The position numbers were made by a program, and so were the translations under genes. This document shows, in pieces, positions 22,761 through 34,235 of a stretch of 64,000 bases of DNA; position 1 is the stretch's first letter; every line of letters begins with the position of its first letter. Where the stretch lies: positions 27,481,501 through 27,545,500 of the forward strand of contig OX344749.2 in NCBI GenBank assembly GCA_947034885.2, read 5' to 3'. The DNA comes from Thuidium tamariscinum. Lineage: Eukaryota; Streptophyta; Bryopsida; Hypnales; Thuidiaceae. The notes under the pieces were generated by a model, which saw only the letters and a program-made list of their open reading frames with translations, was not told the DNA's origin and did no database searches.

Positions 22761-24074
22761 ACGCACACGGAGTAAACAGAGATTAATTTGCCCTAAAGAG
22801 ATCGAGCTCCTTGGACTCCTGCAACAGCCCAGTTTCCAGCCATGGAGAGTCAGACTCACTCACATGCAGAGCTCTGAATTTGAGTTCCGATTTCATTTCT
22901 GAGCTTCAATCTGGTTGTCCGGGGATGTGCATACAATTTACTTGGTGACACAAATCTGGTGCTTGGTTGCGTTAAGGGAAAATCTTACATACTGGTACTA
23001 AGCTGTGCAAGCGGCAGTGGACATTATAGCACTCGTCATTTTTCTGTGCACAACAACGTTACTGAAGCTAAGGCGTCAAGTTTGATTTTCAGTACGTAGC
23101 ATAATGTCAATGAAATCGATACCACCTTGATGTAGATTAGTTTCCAGGTCTGCTTTCTGCTCTCTACTTGGAATCTTGCCGCCGTCGTTGCCTCTGAGTA
23201 CGTTGGAGGGCTCTTCATGGTTTCTAGGTTTTCCTTGGAATTGAAATGTGTTTCGGTTTGTTCCCCAATACAAAAGAAATTCGCTAATTTTGTGAAACTG
23301 TGGAAACTGAAGGTAAAATTCTGATTGTGACCAAAATACCACTAGAGTAAGCATTGAAATATTCATTAAAATGAAAAGTTTTGAAGATACTTGAGTTATT
23401 CATAAAGTATCCTAAACTGGGGGTTTAAATCCATGAGTTTTGTGAAAAAGTCGGTTGAGTTAAAAAAGTCGAAATAAAAGTGGGTATGAAACTTATTTTT
23501 TCATCAAAATGGTGCCTAAAAAAGTTTGGTCGCCACTTTTGAAGTCATGTGACATAAATATCTTGCAAAAAAGTTTGACACTTCAACTATAGTTGCCTTC
23601 TCAACTTCAAAAAAAGTCATGCCCAAAGTGGGGGGTGGGACTTTACAAATAATTCAACTGGCTCTTACACTCACCAGCATCTGAGTGTGTGGAACTTGAA
23701 ATTCTGACCTCACAATGTCAACTTTGTTGAATCTGTGAAATTAAGTTCCCAACATTTTGACTTTCAAATCATACAGGTGCACTGTTCATTACGTGCACGT
23801 GAATCTATGCAATCCTACTTATGAGAACATTAAATGGTCAATTTCATTAAAATGACAGTATTCCAATAAAATGGTACAACATTTGATTAAAATGGCACAA
23901 ACATACTAGTTTGATTTGTGAAAGGAAGTTCATGAAAGCTAACAATCTTAGCATGTATATTTGTGAGTAGAGGGGTGTAGAATGCAGCTATCACATAATT
24001 GGAATTTAGCCTAAGATACAATAGAGAGCTATAAAGCACACTTTCTTCCTCTACCTCTAGGCTTCCATTGATAT
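22761..24074. other. Intergenic region, no supported gene
   Basis: On the minus strand about 23080-23130 translates to a DFIDIML-like phrase followed at once by a stop; see rejected items. From 23820 the sequence has scattered AAAATGGCAC phrases that lead into the tandem repeat at 24075. Confidence 0.35.
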
Positions 24075-24184
24075 CAAAATGGCACTTGAAATTTGTCAAA
24101 GTGGCACCTAAAATATGTCAAAATGACACTTGAAATTTATCGAAATGGTACACAAAATATGTTAAAATGGCACTCAAAATTCCG
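24075..24184 (+). repeat. Five-unit tandem repeat, period 22 bp
   Basis: Units such as CAAAATGGCACTTGAAATTT and CAAAGTGGCACCTAAAATAT begin at 24075, 24097, 24119, 24141 and 24163. Odd units favour TTGAAATTT and even units AAAATATG, hinting at growth in pairs of 44 bp. Confidence 0.85.
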
Positions 24185-24790
24185 CCATTTTAACAAAATT
24201 AACCATATTGCAAATTAATAAGCAATTGCAGCAATATGAGTTGTGTTAATATTAACAAAATTGACTATTCAATGTAAAGCACACTCAGATCCGTCCTGGT
24301 TTCTAGTCAGAGCTCTATACACTCAAATTTCATAATTTTTTGCAAGCATTTCAAAAGACAAATTCTAATAACTACGACCAGTACTGATGAAGTAACAACG
24401 GATTTTGGATACCCGAGAAAAAAGCTTAGTCATTACTTATTTCAGTCCAATCCATTGGGAATTTCATCAATTTATCTTCATTGATTTCAAGTCCATTCAC
24501 ATTCAAACATGCCGTTAGTATGACCGTCAATTTCGTTAAACTGGTGCGATTCAGTCATTCAGTCGGGCAAAATTTGTCACACAAATCTACTCAAAAGATC
24601 CAGAAAACCAGTGTAGATTTCGGCGTCAGGTCGCGCGTCCTGATATTGCCGAAGTCTTGGACTGATGCCGTGAAGTTCACGAAATTGACGTAAATAACCG
24701 GCGCTTCAAGAGGCTGAAAAGAAAGGGCTCGCATGCATGCCCGATGGATGCACACTGAAATCCAAAAATTCTGAAAGAACTCAGAGACTC

Positions 24791-24994
24791 ACCTAGTTTG
24801 CGGCTTGTTCGACGATCAGACTGTGCGGACCATTAAATTCCTTAACTGCAATGTTCAGGGAGATCGAATCCGCATTTCCGGACCACAAATAATCAATACA
24901 AATCATGTCAGGCCAGCTATTTTCAACTGAAGGCGTCCAATATAATCCCCTCCTTACAATGACCCCCAAATTAACTCCATCAGTCCATCCTGTC
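24791..24994 (-). other. Candidate internal exon of unknown gene
   Basis: Minus strand: an acceptor-like TTTGGGTTGACAG, then an open stretch of about 67 codons (NLGVIVRRGLYWTPSVENSW, later AVKEFNGPHSLIVEQAAN), then TAG at once before a donor-like GTGAGT. Composition looks coding (mixed GC, few low-complexity runs). The corresponding place in the inverted duplicate near 40270 keeps only the GTTGACAAG...GGGGGTCATTG part. No protein family recognised. It could be the last coding exon of the locus that includes 25264-25869, or a remnant. Confidence 0.3.
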
Positions 24995-25263
24995 AACCCA
25001 AATGTAGCTCAGTCAAGAACTGGACTTTGATGGTGAAAAACAAAGGACATCGTGAAGAAGAAAGTTAGACCCAGAACCTCAATTACGTGCGTCATTATAC
25101 TTAAACTTGGAATTGAAGTTTGTAAATTTACAATGATGGATTGCATAGCAATGTAATCTGGGCACACCAAATGAAAAATGAACGATCGAGAAAGAAAATG
25201 AGTGGTCGTAACAGTTTATCTTTACAGAATTGTGAAGAAAATGTTTGTACATTTGAATGAGTA

Positions 25264-25869
25264 TTAACTCAAGAACTCAATCAGTTGATGCACTGTGAGA
25301 ATGTGCTGATCAAACTCAGCAAGAAGCATGACAACGTCGTCGTGGGCACCTAACTCTTTAAGTAGAACCTCCAAAGCGGCCGCATGACGGGTAAGGTCAT
25401 CGGGGTTAGGCACTGGCAGATCCTTGGGGTTTCGTACGGGCAGATCCAGAGGCGGTTGAGCATGCCGAGGAGATCTCATTTCTCGACAATGCTTCATATC
25501 ATCCAGCAGTCCTCTAAGCAGTGTCTTGAACTCCGGAAGATTTAGCATAACGTGTCGGACTTCCCTTGTCAACGTCTTGCTACAAATGTCTCTCAAAGCT
25601 TTAACCACACTTGTTAGTGGCCTGAAGTTCCCCGGGCTCGTCTGCAGAACTTGGTCACCTTCTCCGATGCCGAAGTGGAGGTCTGGCCACCCCACCGTCT
25701 CCTCCACAATGCGCACAATCTCGTCCGGCAAAAACATCGATTCGATTAGAAGATTTATGGCGCTTGAATGAGCTCGGGCAGGGGGCGGTTCAGTTTCGCT
25801 ATCTTCCCAATCTTCAGTTCGTGGCGGAGTATTGGTTACGTCAACCCATCGGCATCCTTCCTTGGCCAT
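25264..25869 (-). CDS. Unknown ~200-residue protein, copy 1
   Basis: 201 codons, not a family I recognise. From residue 38 on it aligns with the frame at 39190-39810 (about 70 percent identical by eye), including VRIVEETVGWPDLHFGI, RSPRHAQPPLDLPVRNPKD, and a C-terminal ELGAHDDVVMLLAEF-QHI-HQLIEFL helical stretch. The tract PPLDLPVRNPKDLPVPNPDD holds an internal LPVxNPxDL repeat. The C-terminus loosely recalls SAM-type helices, but this is only an impression. Length differences from the paralogue within the aligned part are whole codons, which suggests selection on the protein. N-terminal codons 1-37 are not conserved in frame, so the true start or an upstream exon is uncertain. No membrane segment or signal peptide. 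Confidence 0.6.
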   Translation of the reverse strand: MAKEGCRWVDVTNTPPRTEDWEDSETEPPPARAHSSAINLLIESMFLPDEIVRIVEETVGWPDLHFGIGEGDQVLQTSPGNFRPLTSVVKALRDICSKTLTREVRHVMLNLPEFKTLLRGLLDDMKHCREMRSPRHAQPPLDLPVRNPKDLPVPNPDDLTRHAAALEVLLKELGAHDDVVMLLAEFDQHILTVHQLIEFLS

Positions 25870-25974
25870 TCTTCCGAATGAGAAGACCGACGTACGTTAC
25901 CAGTTAGTTCCCTTGTCCAGTGCTAGCTAGTCGAGTGCTTCGCTCGTCTATTATGCAATCTTCAATGACAGAAC

Positions 25975-26268
25975 TTATCCAGGTCGAACTCTTTGCCCAT
26001 TCCTACAAAGCTCCTCAATGTACAAAACCGTTTCAATTTCAGCGGTAGAATCAGCTTGCAGTTTGCTAATTATAACGTACTCTAGCAGGTGCGCTCGCTC
26101 TCTCGAATGTGAGTTGTAAGCACCAACAAAACCTGAGTGAACGTTGGGAACTTCAACGAATATGTCGGAATGCATGAATGACCTGCCTTGTATATAAGCA
26201 TTCTCCTCTGACGCGCTGCAACTGTTCACCGCCGTGTTACGGTCCAGGTAGGCCCATGGCATCTCCAC
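25975..26268 (-). other. Candidate coding segment upstream of the unknown gene
   Basis: An open frame of 97 codons (MEMPWAYLDRNTAVNSCSAS, then HSDIFVEVPNVHSGFVGAYN, ending NGQRVRPG) just upstream of 25869 on the same strand. The duplicate at about 38710-39060 is clearly homologous DNA but carries a stop where this copy reads TGTACATT (there TGTAAATT), non-triplet indels, and a piece of an A-type transposon at about 38870-38915. So either this copy is an intact exon and the other is dead, or this is promoter/leader DNA that happens to be open; a TATATA box on the same strand lies inside it. Confidence 0.3.
26191..26197 (-). promoter_or_regulatory. Possible TATA box of the unknown gene, copy 1
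   Basis: Minus strand GCTTATATAC, about 320 bp before the 25869 ATG. The duplicate reads GCTTATAAGG at about 38786-38795. The site falls within the 97-codon open frame, so both readings cannot be right. Confidence 0.3.
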
Positions 26269-26313
26269 ATTATGCTGGGCGCTTCAGAGTTCGGGGTCTA
26301 GATCCATCATTAC

Positions 26314-26330
26314 CTGCTTAGATCTTCAAC
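26314..26330 (-). other. 17-bp micro-exon candidate, copy 1
   Basis: GTTGAAGATCTAAGCAG bounded by an acceptor (TTTTGACTCTTTTCAG) and a donor (GTAATG). The duplicate at 38641-38657, CTTGAAGATACAGGCAG, has the same length and equally good splice sites. Four of 17 bases differ. Confidence 0.35.
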
Positions 26331-26676
26331 CTGAAAAGAGTCAAAACGACTTACTAAAAGACCCGAGGAAGGTCAATTGCTGCGCACCTGCAACTGTGTA
26401 CGTACGTCCCGACGACGTGTTCGAAGGCTCCCTTCAGTAGGCGAGTCGAAGAAGCGTTCCGGATGGCACGTACAGTCTCCATAACTGCTGGGTACAGTTT
26501 CCGGGGAATGTTCCAATTCGGATTCGTGAGAACTTTTAGATCGATCTCTTTGGGATGATCTAAATCAAGTAATCGAATTGTAAATCCTCCGTGACAGGAC
26601 TGCTAAAAGAGGCGACGATGGTGCGTCGATCGAATTTGAAAATTAAAGATCTCAAATTCAATTGTAAGATACTCAC

Positions 26677-26785
26677 TGAGATGCCAGCTTTCGGACTTGG
26701 CATCATGGTTTCGGGACCCACGAATGTACGATTCACCGAATTCGGGGATGGCAAGAGGACGCCAGTCAGGCTGGCCAGACTGTGA
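26677..26785 (-). other. Candidate first exon of the duplicated locus, copy 1
   Basis: Minus strand, ends at a donor CTCA/GTGAGTATC. The open frame contains RTFVGPETMMPSPKAGIS. The duplicate (38224-38306) shares RTFVGPE-MMP but is offset by a 1-bp indel after that phrase, and the ATG present there is missing here because of a 3-bp deletion. At most one copy can have the ancestral frame through this exon. Confidence 0.3.
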
Positions 26786-27009
26786 TGACTTAATAATTTA
26801 TTGCAGAATCGGTAGGAATTCACGGACTCGGTTTGTGGTCAAAAAATTCCATTCGTTAGGAAAAATTTGGACCCTGAAAGAGGCCATGACTGTGCTGCCG
26901 CAGTGGTGCAATTAGGGAAAAAAATATTCAGAAAAAATATTAATTAATTAATTTTTTAATCATTATTTTTTAAATGACAGGGCATTAGTGTGATCACGTT
27001 GGGTATGGC

Positions 27010-27011
<2 letters not shown>

Positions 27012-27040
<29 letters not shown>
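27012..27040. repeat. Poly-T run of 29
   Basis: Uninterrupted T run inside an AT-rich segment (26930-27090) that resembles the middle of the CATAAGAGGATT MITE group. Length in the assembly may be unreliable. Confidence 0.9.
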
Positions 27041-27046
<6 letters not shown>

Positions 27047-30000
27047 TTTTCAGTGTTTTATTTTTTTAAATTAAATTTTTTTTTTCTGTATTAGCACCAA
27101 GCTGCGCTGCAAAACAACCCATTTCAGGGTTCAAATTTTTTTTAATGTCTCAGGAGTCAATTCTCCACCAAATTCAAAACTAAATATATATTTTGAAAAC
27201 TGACGGAGGAAGGGGCTGGGAAGAAATGTAACACAAAATTTCATTTTTCAATACTCCAAAATTGCACCTTGCAAATGGCTCCAAAACTCAGAATTTCTAG
27301 GACACTAAGGGTATGTTCCCACTTGCTGTTAGTAAAATTTTAGGTGCATTTACAGGGGGCATGATTAGACAAAATGTCCCTGTTGAGCCTCTTTCGGGGG
27401 CAGGGATGGGATGCGGGCAGATCAAGGGGATGTTCCTCACCCTTCTCAGGACCCATCAATCTACTTCCAATTTCTGTTTAAATTTGATTTTTTCCAACAA
27501 AGTAGATGAGAACACAAGATTTTCAAGAAGAAAATTGAAGTAGTGATGTGGGTTTCGTGCAACATGTTCACTTAAGCCTCACAACCAATCTTGGATTGAA
27601 GTGAGAGAGAAGAGAAACTCTTTATACTAGTGGAGTAGTGGTGGGTGAATCAAACCATGTGGGATATGTGATTTAGGAGCAAAAAGAGCTCCTCCATTCA
27701 TAGTTGTGGAAATGCAGGAATTGTGATAAAAGTCAAATTTCAGACCTCATTTAAACATAGTATCCTGTATTTTTTCAAAAAACTTCAAACTAAGAAAAGT
27801 TGGGGAATAAAGTGAAATTTTACCTCCAAAAATCCGTTTGAGATTTCAATACTCCACCTAAAAGTTATGAACAAATTTCAGAGGAGGTGTTCAAAATTGT
27901 CCCCAAAATGTCCTTTCCACACACACACCTCTAGAATTTGTCTAGAACTCTTATGTGAGGCTTCAAAATCTCAAGTGGATTTTTAGAGATAAATGTTAGC
28001 TTGTTTCTCCCACTTCTTTTAGTTCTATTTTTTTTTAAAGAAGCTATAATGCAATGCCCAAATGAAGTCTAAAATTCAACTTCAAGCACAATTCTTGTGT
28101 TTCTAGTTACATCTCAAATTTTTAAGAACTTTAAATGAATATTTCACCATTATTGAAACAACATGACAAACACAAAATAGACATTTAAGGTTGTGTAAGC
28201 AATGTCACAAGTTATATTGAATCAATATTATGAATCAAAGGTATTGTGTCAATAATTTGAATATGGTGATGTAGGAATGTTGAATCAACAATTATTCAAA
28301 GGTATTGTTTGACATTTTCAATATAGTGGTGTAGAATATTGGATCAACAATTGTTTAGGGTTGAATTCTTAAAAATCATCTTCTACAAGGGTTTCTCAAG
28401 ACTTATAAAAAAAAGTGGTCACCTCATTATGTGTTTGTAAGGGCTTGTTCTACTTTAATGGATTCATACTCTCAAATTTAAATGTTTAAATGTTAATTCA
28501 ACAATGTTGTCAAATTTTAATTCTTTTGAAATAAAATTGTTCTCAAAATTGTAACAAAGAGCGCTTTGGGGTTTTAATAAGGGAATAATACCCTTTTATA
28601 ATTCATACCTTTCAATTGATGTTGATAGTATACATCAAAACAACATTCAAATTTTAGAAATGTTGGTGGATATCTTATGCCAATTGTTCACCCCTTATGT
28701 ATTGCAAGCACTTGATGATAGATTGATGATGATAAAAGAAACTTGTCAATATCCAAAATTCCAATTACTTGAGAATTCAAAAAGAAACTATTTCCTCTCT
28801 CAAGCTAATTAGATTGGATTTGAATATTGTATTGTGATGCAAGTATAGATTTATTTATTTACTAGGTTTGTATGAGGAGGGTATGGTACATACAATAACA
28901 CTTTTTGTTCAGTAGGACGTTAAAGCATGTCAGAGCTCTTATCACATAGAACTTACAAGAAATGGAACTTCTTATGAGAAGGTATGAAATATGTATTAAT
29001 TTCAAATTTAATTGTCTATTGATGACATGATGTTAAAACAATTTAACTTTTGTTATACATTAAACCATTAGGTAAACATGGTAAAATGTTCAATTGTTGT
29101 TTCAAATAACATTAGACTAATTTTTAGTTGTGACAATATCTTTGAAAAAGTGCAGTAATGCACCAAATGTTGAAACAACAATGAAATAAGGGTGAAGCAA
29201 AATTTGAGGTGTAACCATGAATGGCTTTATTTTCTATAAACAAAATTGAAAAGTGTTGAATATGGTACAATGTTAGTAGTGCAGTATTATCAATGTAGAC
29301 CACACCTACATGTGCTATTAATAATATGTAACATTGTACAACTTTTTTGACATTCTTACTTTGTTTGATGTTCAAATTTATGTTCAGAAAATATTCATAT
29401 CAAGCTTTTAATATCTCTAATGATTAGTATTTGTCAAATCAATTAAAAAACACATAACTTTCAAGTACTTAAAAAGTACAATTTTTATTTCATTGCTTGA
29501 ATGAAAGTTTGTTATGATTGACAAAACTTATGCATTACACACACACAGATATATATATATATATATTTACAATGAAGAGTTGAAAATAAAAACATCACTA
29601 CTTAGATTCTCATAAAGTAACGATGCGTATATATGATTGAATATGCAATTACACATTGTTTGTATAAAGAAACTACCAAACTCTTCTAGGATTTTAGTGG
29701 AAGTTAGTAGAATACTCTAAAATCTCCAAAATGCATCTTTCTTACACATGAATAAATTATGAATTTTCACAATACTAAAAAATTAGTGTTCCTACAACAA
29801 TATCATACAAATTAGATAAAAATTTGTAAAGACTATCACCTTAAGAAAAGGATCACAATTGGATTCACTTACTCAAATAGAAAATTCTACACCTCTTAGA
29901 TTGTACAACACTCAATACTTTTCAATTTTGTTTATTAAAAATGAAGCTGCTAATGGTTAAGTAGAAGTGCAAGAATTGTGCTTGAAGTTGAATTTTAGAC

Positions 30001-30564
30001 TTCATTTGGGCATTGCATTATAGCTTCTTTAAAAAAAAATAGAACTAAAAGAAGTGGGAGAAACAAGCTAACATTTATCTCTAAAAATCCACTTGAGATT
30101 TTGAAGCCTCACATAAGAGTTCTAGACAAATTCTAGAGGTGTGTGTGTGGAAAGGACATTTTGGGGACAATTTTGAACACCTCCTCTGAAATTTGTTCAT
30201 AACTTTTAGGTGGAGTATTGAAATCTCAAACGGATTTTTGGAGGTAAAATTTCACTTTATTCCCCAACTTTTCTTAGTTTGAAGTTTTTTGAAAAAATAC
30301 AGGATACTATGTTTAAATGAGGTCTGAAATTTGACTTTTATCACAATTCCTGCATTTCCACAACTATGAATGGAGGAGCTCTTTTTGCTCCTAAATCACA
30401 TATCCCACATGGTTTGATTCACCCACCACTACTCCACTAGTATAAAGAGTTTCTCTTCTCTCTCACTTCAATCCAAGATTGGTTGTGAGGCTTAAGTGAA
30501 CATGTTGCACGAAACTCACATCACCACTTCAATTTTCTTCTTGAAAATCTTGTGTTCTCATCTA

Positions 30565-31186
30565 CACTAAATAGGGTATTTAGTCTTGGCAACACTATTT
30601 GCGAACCATGACACTAAATATCATTTACCCTACTAAAGTAAGTAACACTAAATGTAATTTCTAACACTAAAAGTACTCTGGCAAATCTGAAATATGAAGA
30701 GGTTTACATTTAGTGTTAGAAGGTAAAAAGTGACATAAGAGGATTTTCAGCTGGTTTACAAGATTGCGAGTTCCCAAACGTTGGGAACGCATTGGGAACT
30801 CTGGGAACGCAGTGCTGATGTGGTAGAGTCAGAAAATATTAATTAATTAAATCAATTAATACTTTAAAAATATTTTCTTGAAAAGAATATTTTTCTAAAA
30901 ATCATTTTCTTTATTTCTTAAACATTCTGAAATTTTTTGAAATTTTTTTTTTCAAAATTCAAAAATCCAGACCAGCAGGGGGCTGGTCTGCAGCAATGGG
31001 AACAGTTTCTGGGAACACCCCTGAAACAATCTTCCTCACGGCCAAAAATCCTCTTATGAGACAACACAAAGGCGGCGCATTGAAGTTTAACACTACGCTA
31101 ATCATCCTAAAATTGACATTTAGTGTAAGGTCAAGTAGGGTGGTAATTACACTAAATGTAATCCAACACTAATACCCTATTTAGTG
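30565..31186. mobile_element. CACTA-ended element nested in the foldback right arm
   Basis: Begins CACTAAATAGGGTATT and ends AATACCCTATTTAGTG, flanked by TA (30563-30564, 31187-31188). The intact left arm gives the empty site CATCTACTTTG. The subterminal regions contain repeated ACACTAAATGT/ACATTTAGTGT words, as in CACTA (En/Spm, CMC) elements, although that group usually makes 3-bp target duplications. Without the inner insertion (30734-31058) it is about 297 bp. Confidence 0.85.
30734..31058. mobile_element. CATAAGAGGATT MITE, copy 2, third nesting level
   Basis: Same structure as 8103-8438: CATAAGAGGATTTTCAG at the left, CCAAAAATCCTCTTATG at the right, and AGACCAGCAGGGGGCTGGTCT near the right end. 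It lies inside the CACTA-ended element, which lies inside the foldback element. Confidence 0.85.
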
Positions 31187-31571
31187 TACTTTGTTGGAAA
31201 AAATCAAATTTAAACAGAAATTGGAAGTAGATTGATGGGTCCTGAGAAGGGTGAGGAACATCCCCTTGATCTGCCCGCATCCCATCCCTGCCCCCGAAAG
31301 AGGCTCAACAGGGACATTTTGTCTAATCATGCCCCCTGTAAATGCACCTAAAATTTTACTAACAGCAAGTGGGAACATACCCTAAGAATACAAGAAAGAC
31401 TAGAAAGTCTACATACATCACCTTTGCCCCACAAAATTGGTCTTAGAAATGTTATTTTCATTCTTAGTCTAGAATATTTTGTTAAGCAAAAGTTTTAGAT
31501 GGAAGATCATTTTGGATTTGTGGAGCAAAGGTAGTGAAATTTAAGGTGTAAGTAATTGTCTTACCATCCTT

Positions 31572-31900
31572 CATAAGAGGATCTCTAGCTCATTTACAAG
31601 ACTGCAAGTTTCCAAACACTGGGAATGCATTGGGAACTTTGGGAACGCGATGCTAATGTGGTTGAGTGACTGTCACGTCAGAAAATATTAATTAATTATT
31701 AAATATTTTTAAAATATTTTTAAAAAAAAAATTTTAATCATTTTTTTGCTTTTATAATACATTCTAAAGTTTTTTGTAAATTTTTTTTTTTTTTTCAAAA
31801 TTCAAAAATTCAGACCAGCAAGGGATTGGTCTGCAGCAGTGGGAACTGTTTCAAGGAACACCCCTGAAACGGTCTTTTGGGGGCCAGAAATCCTCTTATG
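31572..31900. mobile_element. CATAAGAGGATT MITE, copy 3
   Basis: CATAAGAGGATCTCTAGC to GCCAGAAATCCTCTTATG, with the same internal order as copies 1 and 2 and the same orientation. It lies 514 bp beyond copy 2. Confidence 0.85.
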
Positions 31901-31989
31901 TTTATCCCCACCAAGCACAATTATTTTAGACCAATTGATATAATTCTCAAAAAAAATTCCATGCTCATCAAATCCATTAATATATAGGA

Positions 31990-32575
31990 GGGTGATTGCA
32001 AGAAACACCTAAAACCTTTTGTCACACCTTAGTTAGTTAGTTTTTGATTTTGTTTTGCCATAACTTTTGTGTTTTAGCTCCAAATAACTCAAAATTTACA
32101 AAGAAGCTACTCATAGCTATTATGTATATATAATGAATTTTGGATATTTTTCAAAAATAATTTATTATTTGTAAGTAGTCCCAAAAATTTCTCATCGTAC
32201 TTGATTTAGGGGTTTTTAACACCGTTTATCTCAAAAAAAACAAATTTTGACCTAAAATTTGAATTATAGCTATTATTCAAAGTAATTCTAAAAATAATTA
32301 TTTTTATGTGTTGTAGAAGTCCACAAAGAAAACTTCATTTTGCAATTTTTTCAAAAGGTGTAAAACATTATTTTGGTGAGTTTTTTGGTCAAATTTCATC
32401 ACCAAAAAGTTTTTTCAAATTTTATATTTTTATGCAATTTTTTTAAAAATCCTTTTTCTTACAAACTAAAATGTCACAAATTGTATTTTCTTCACCAAAA
32501 TTCTATGAGAATTCTATTTCTAAACTTCTAGTGAAGAAAATACACCTTGTGACATTTTAGGTTGTAAAAATTCAT
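31990..32575. mobile_element. GGGTSATTGC-family element, A type, right arm truncated
   Basis: Starts GGGTGATTGCAAGAAACACC and matches the left arm of the A element at 42084-44857 (CCATAACTTTTGTGTTTTAGC, CTCATAGCTATTATGTAT). The palindrome centre is near 32520, after which only a short piece of the second arm remains. Confidence 0.7.
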
Positions 32576-33532
32576 ACTTCAGAAGATTTAGAGCCATAAA
32601 AAATAGTTTTTATCATTTGAAATGCCAATGTATCCTACAATCCATGATGTCAAAGTTTAATATAGAATTTTTTTTCCTACATTTTCATATTGGTCTAATA
32701 CAAGATCCTAATTATGATTCAATATGCAAGAAAAATAATTTCTAAATTTTTTATATTTTGCAATAGAAGTGGTAATTTCAATTAGAATTTGATGAAAAAA
32801 GAAGTCATAGGACTAATAAAAGGTTAAACATCTTCCCAAAAAAAAAGATTGGATTCTTTTTTAGCCTAAATGTTTACAACATCTAAGAAATTAATTAAGT
32901 AAAAGTTCTAAAAGGCTTAGTTTGTTTGCTAGCTAGAAATGAGTTCAAAAGAGGCAATAACTGCTTCTATAAAAGGTGTATTTGAACAATCTTATTGTTT
33001 CAATAAGTGCATTCCAATTCTATCTTTAAATCATTAACAATTTAGTTTTTCCATTTTATACTTGTTTCTAGTCTTCAACATAAGAAATTTCCAAAAAATG
33101 CACATCAAATGCTTGATTTTTGGAAAAAAATTAAAAATCCTTGATTGAGTTGATTTTTAACTTAATGTTAGATACTTTAAATTTAAAACATATATTGCAA
33201 TAATTTCAAGTTAATGAGATGATTCAAAGCTTTATAGGTTACAGTGTAGCATTAGAAAAAATAAATACTTTTTACTTTAAATACAACTAATTTATAATAT
33301 AAATAGTCAAATTTTTTGAAACTTCTTCTATTAATTAGAGAGATTAGGGATTAATCTTAATTCTTTAAATAAAAGGCCTAGCTTCTTAATTTTAATTTTG
33401 AGAAAATTGTTGGAAAAAAAATGACTTTTGTATTTCTTAGGAATGTTTCAACCTACTGAATTTACAACATTGTATATTAAAGCCATGGTATTCCTAGTGG
33501 CCTATGTACCCGCCTATGTAGACATGTAGGAG
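32576..33532. other. AT-rich spacer, diverged transposon sequence
   Basis: 32620-32780 resembles the F family interior. No gene seen. Confidence 0.35.
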
Positions 33533-34235
33533 GGGTCATTGCGGCAAGAAACATTGATCTAATTTTACATAACGATTGAAGAAACATTGTTGTTTCCTGC
33601 TATAACTTTTGAAGGATGAATCCTATTAAGTTGAAATTTTTATTGGAGATGCCAAACTTGATGTTCATTACATAATTTATTTTTCAAAAAAATTCAAAAA
33701 TCATTTTATATTTTAATTTTAATTTAGCTCATTTGTCATACTTTGCAATTTAGGGTTTTCTACTACATTAGGAGTACCCAAATTTAATGATCTAAAGCTG
33801 AAATTTTTACGATCTATTTGAATAGCAAAACAACATATTTCTACCAAACAAAATCTAAAAACAAAATATTTTTTGATGTGTAGTTGAGTGCAAACAACAC
33901 TTCTATCACATGCAATTTTTGAACATTATTCTTCTAGTAAAATCTTTTCATCATTAATTCTTCCCAAATTCTAGTTTTCAAAAAAATTCTTTTCTTATTT
34001 TTTAAAAATTAAAAAAATTAAAGTGCTTATTTTCAAGAGATTTTGCACTTTTCCAAATTCACCTACTTAGAAAAAGTTTATTTGTTTTTCTTTTATAGGA
34101 TACCTTTTTTTTAAAGGAATATATATTAAAAGTATTTTTCATATTAAATTTTTTTTCAAAGTTTAAATTACTCCAAAAGAATTATGAGTATTATGGCAAA
34201 AGTGTACACAAAACGCTCAATATTTTTTGCAATGA
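33533..34235 (-). mobile_element. GGGTSATTGC-family element, B type, decayed
   Basis: GGGTCATTGCGGCAAGAAAC at the left (3-bp insertion in the end) and TTTTTTGCAATGA at the right. The interior is the reverse complement of the B copy at 42143-42873. The right terminus has lost its CCC. Confidence 0.65.

Larger units (their letters stand above)
24900..26960. repeat. Inverted segmental duplication, left arm
   Basis: Reverse complement of about 38100-40300. Matching blocks include the CACGGCGGTGAA segment (about 26220 and 38755), the ACCCACGAATGTACG segment (about 26715 and 38265), the 17-bp exon-like segment, and the open frame. Indels and small transposon pieces separate the arms. Confidence 0.8.
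27309..31382. mobile_element. 4.07-kb foldback element with 789-bp inverted arms
   Basis: Ends GGGTATGTTCCCACTTGC on both sides, flanked by TAA (27306-27308 and 31383-31385). Arms are 27309-28097 and 29970-31382; the right arm is 1413 bp because of a 622-bp insertion plus its TA duplication, leaving 789 bp each. The arms look nearly identical, so the copy is young or kept similar by conversion. The middle (28098-29969) is AT-rich and has no recognisable transposase. TAA target and GGG ends match the usual signature of PIF/Harbinger elements, an inference. Each arm holds a TATAAAG motif followed by a CT-rich tract (right arm about 30440), reading outward. A diverged relative of the arm lies at about 50095-50330. 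Confidence 0.9.

Noticed and set aside
23076..23366. Possible cytochrome P450 remnant (DFIDIML phrase on the minus strand)
   Set aside because: Only about seven residues resemble the family, followed at once by a stop, and no heme-binding or helix-I motif was found nearby.
27313..27543. Open frame present in both foldback arms (starts MFPLAVSKILGAFTGGMI)
   Set aside because: It covers the terminal repeat itself and is duplicated because the arm is duplicated. The tails differ at the arm break, and no domain is recognisable.
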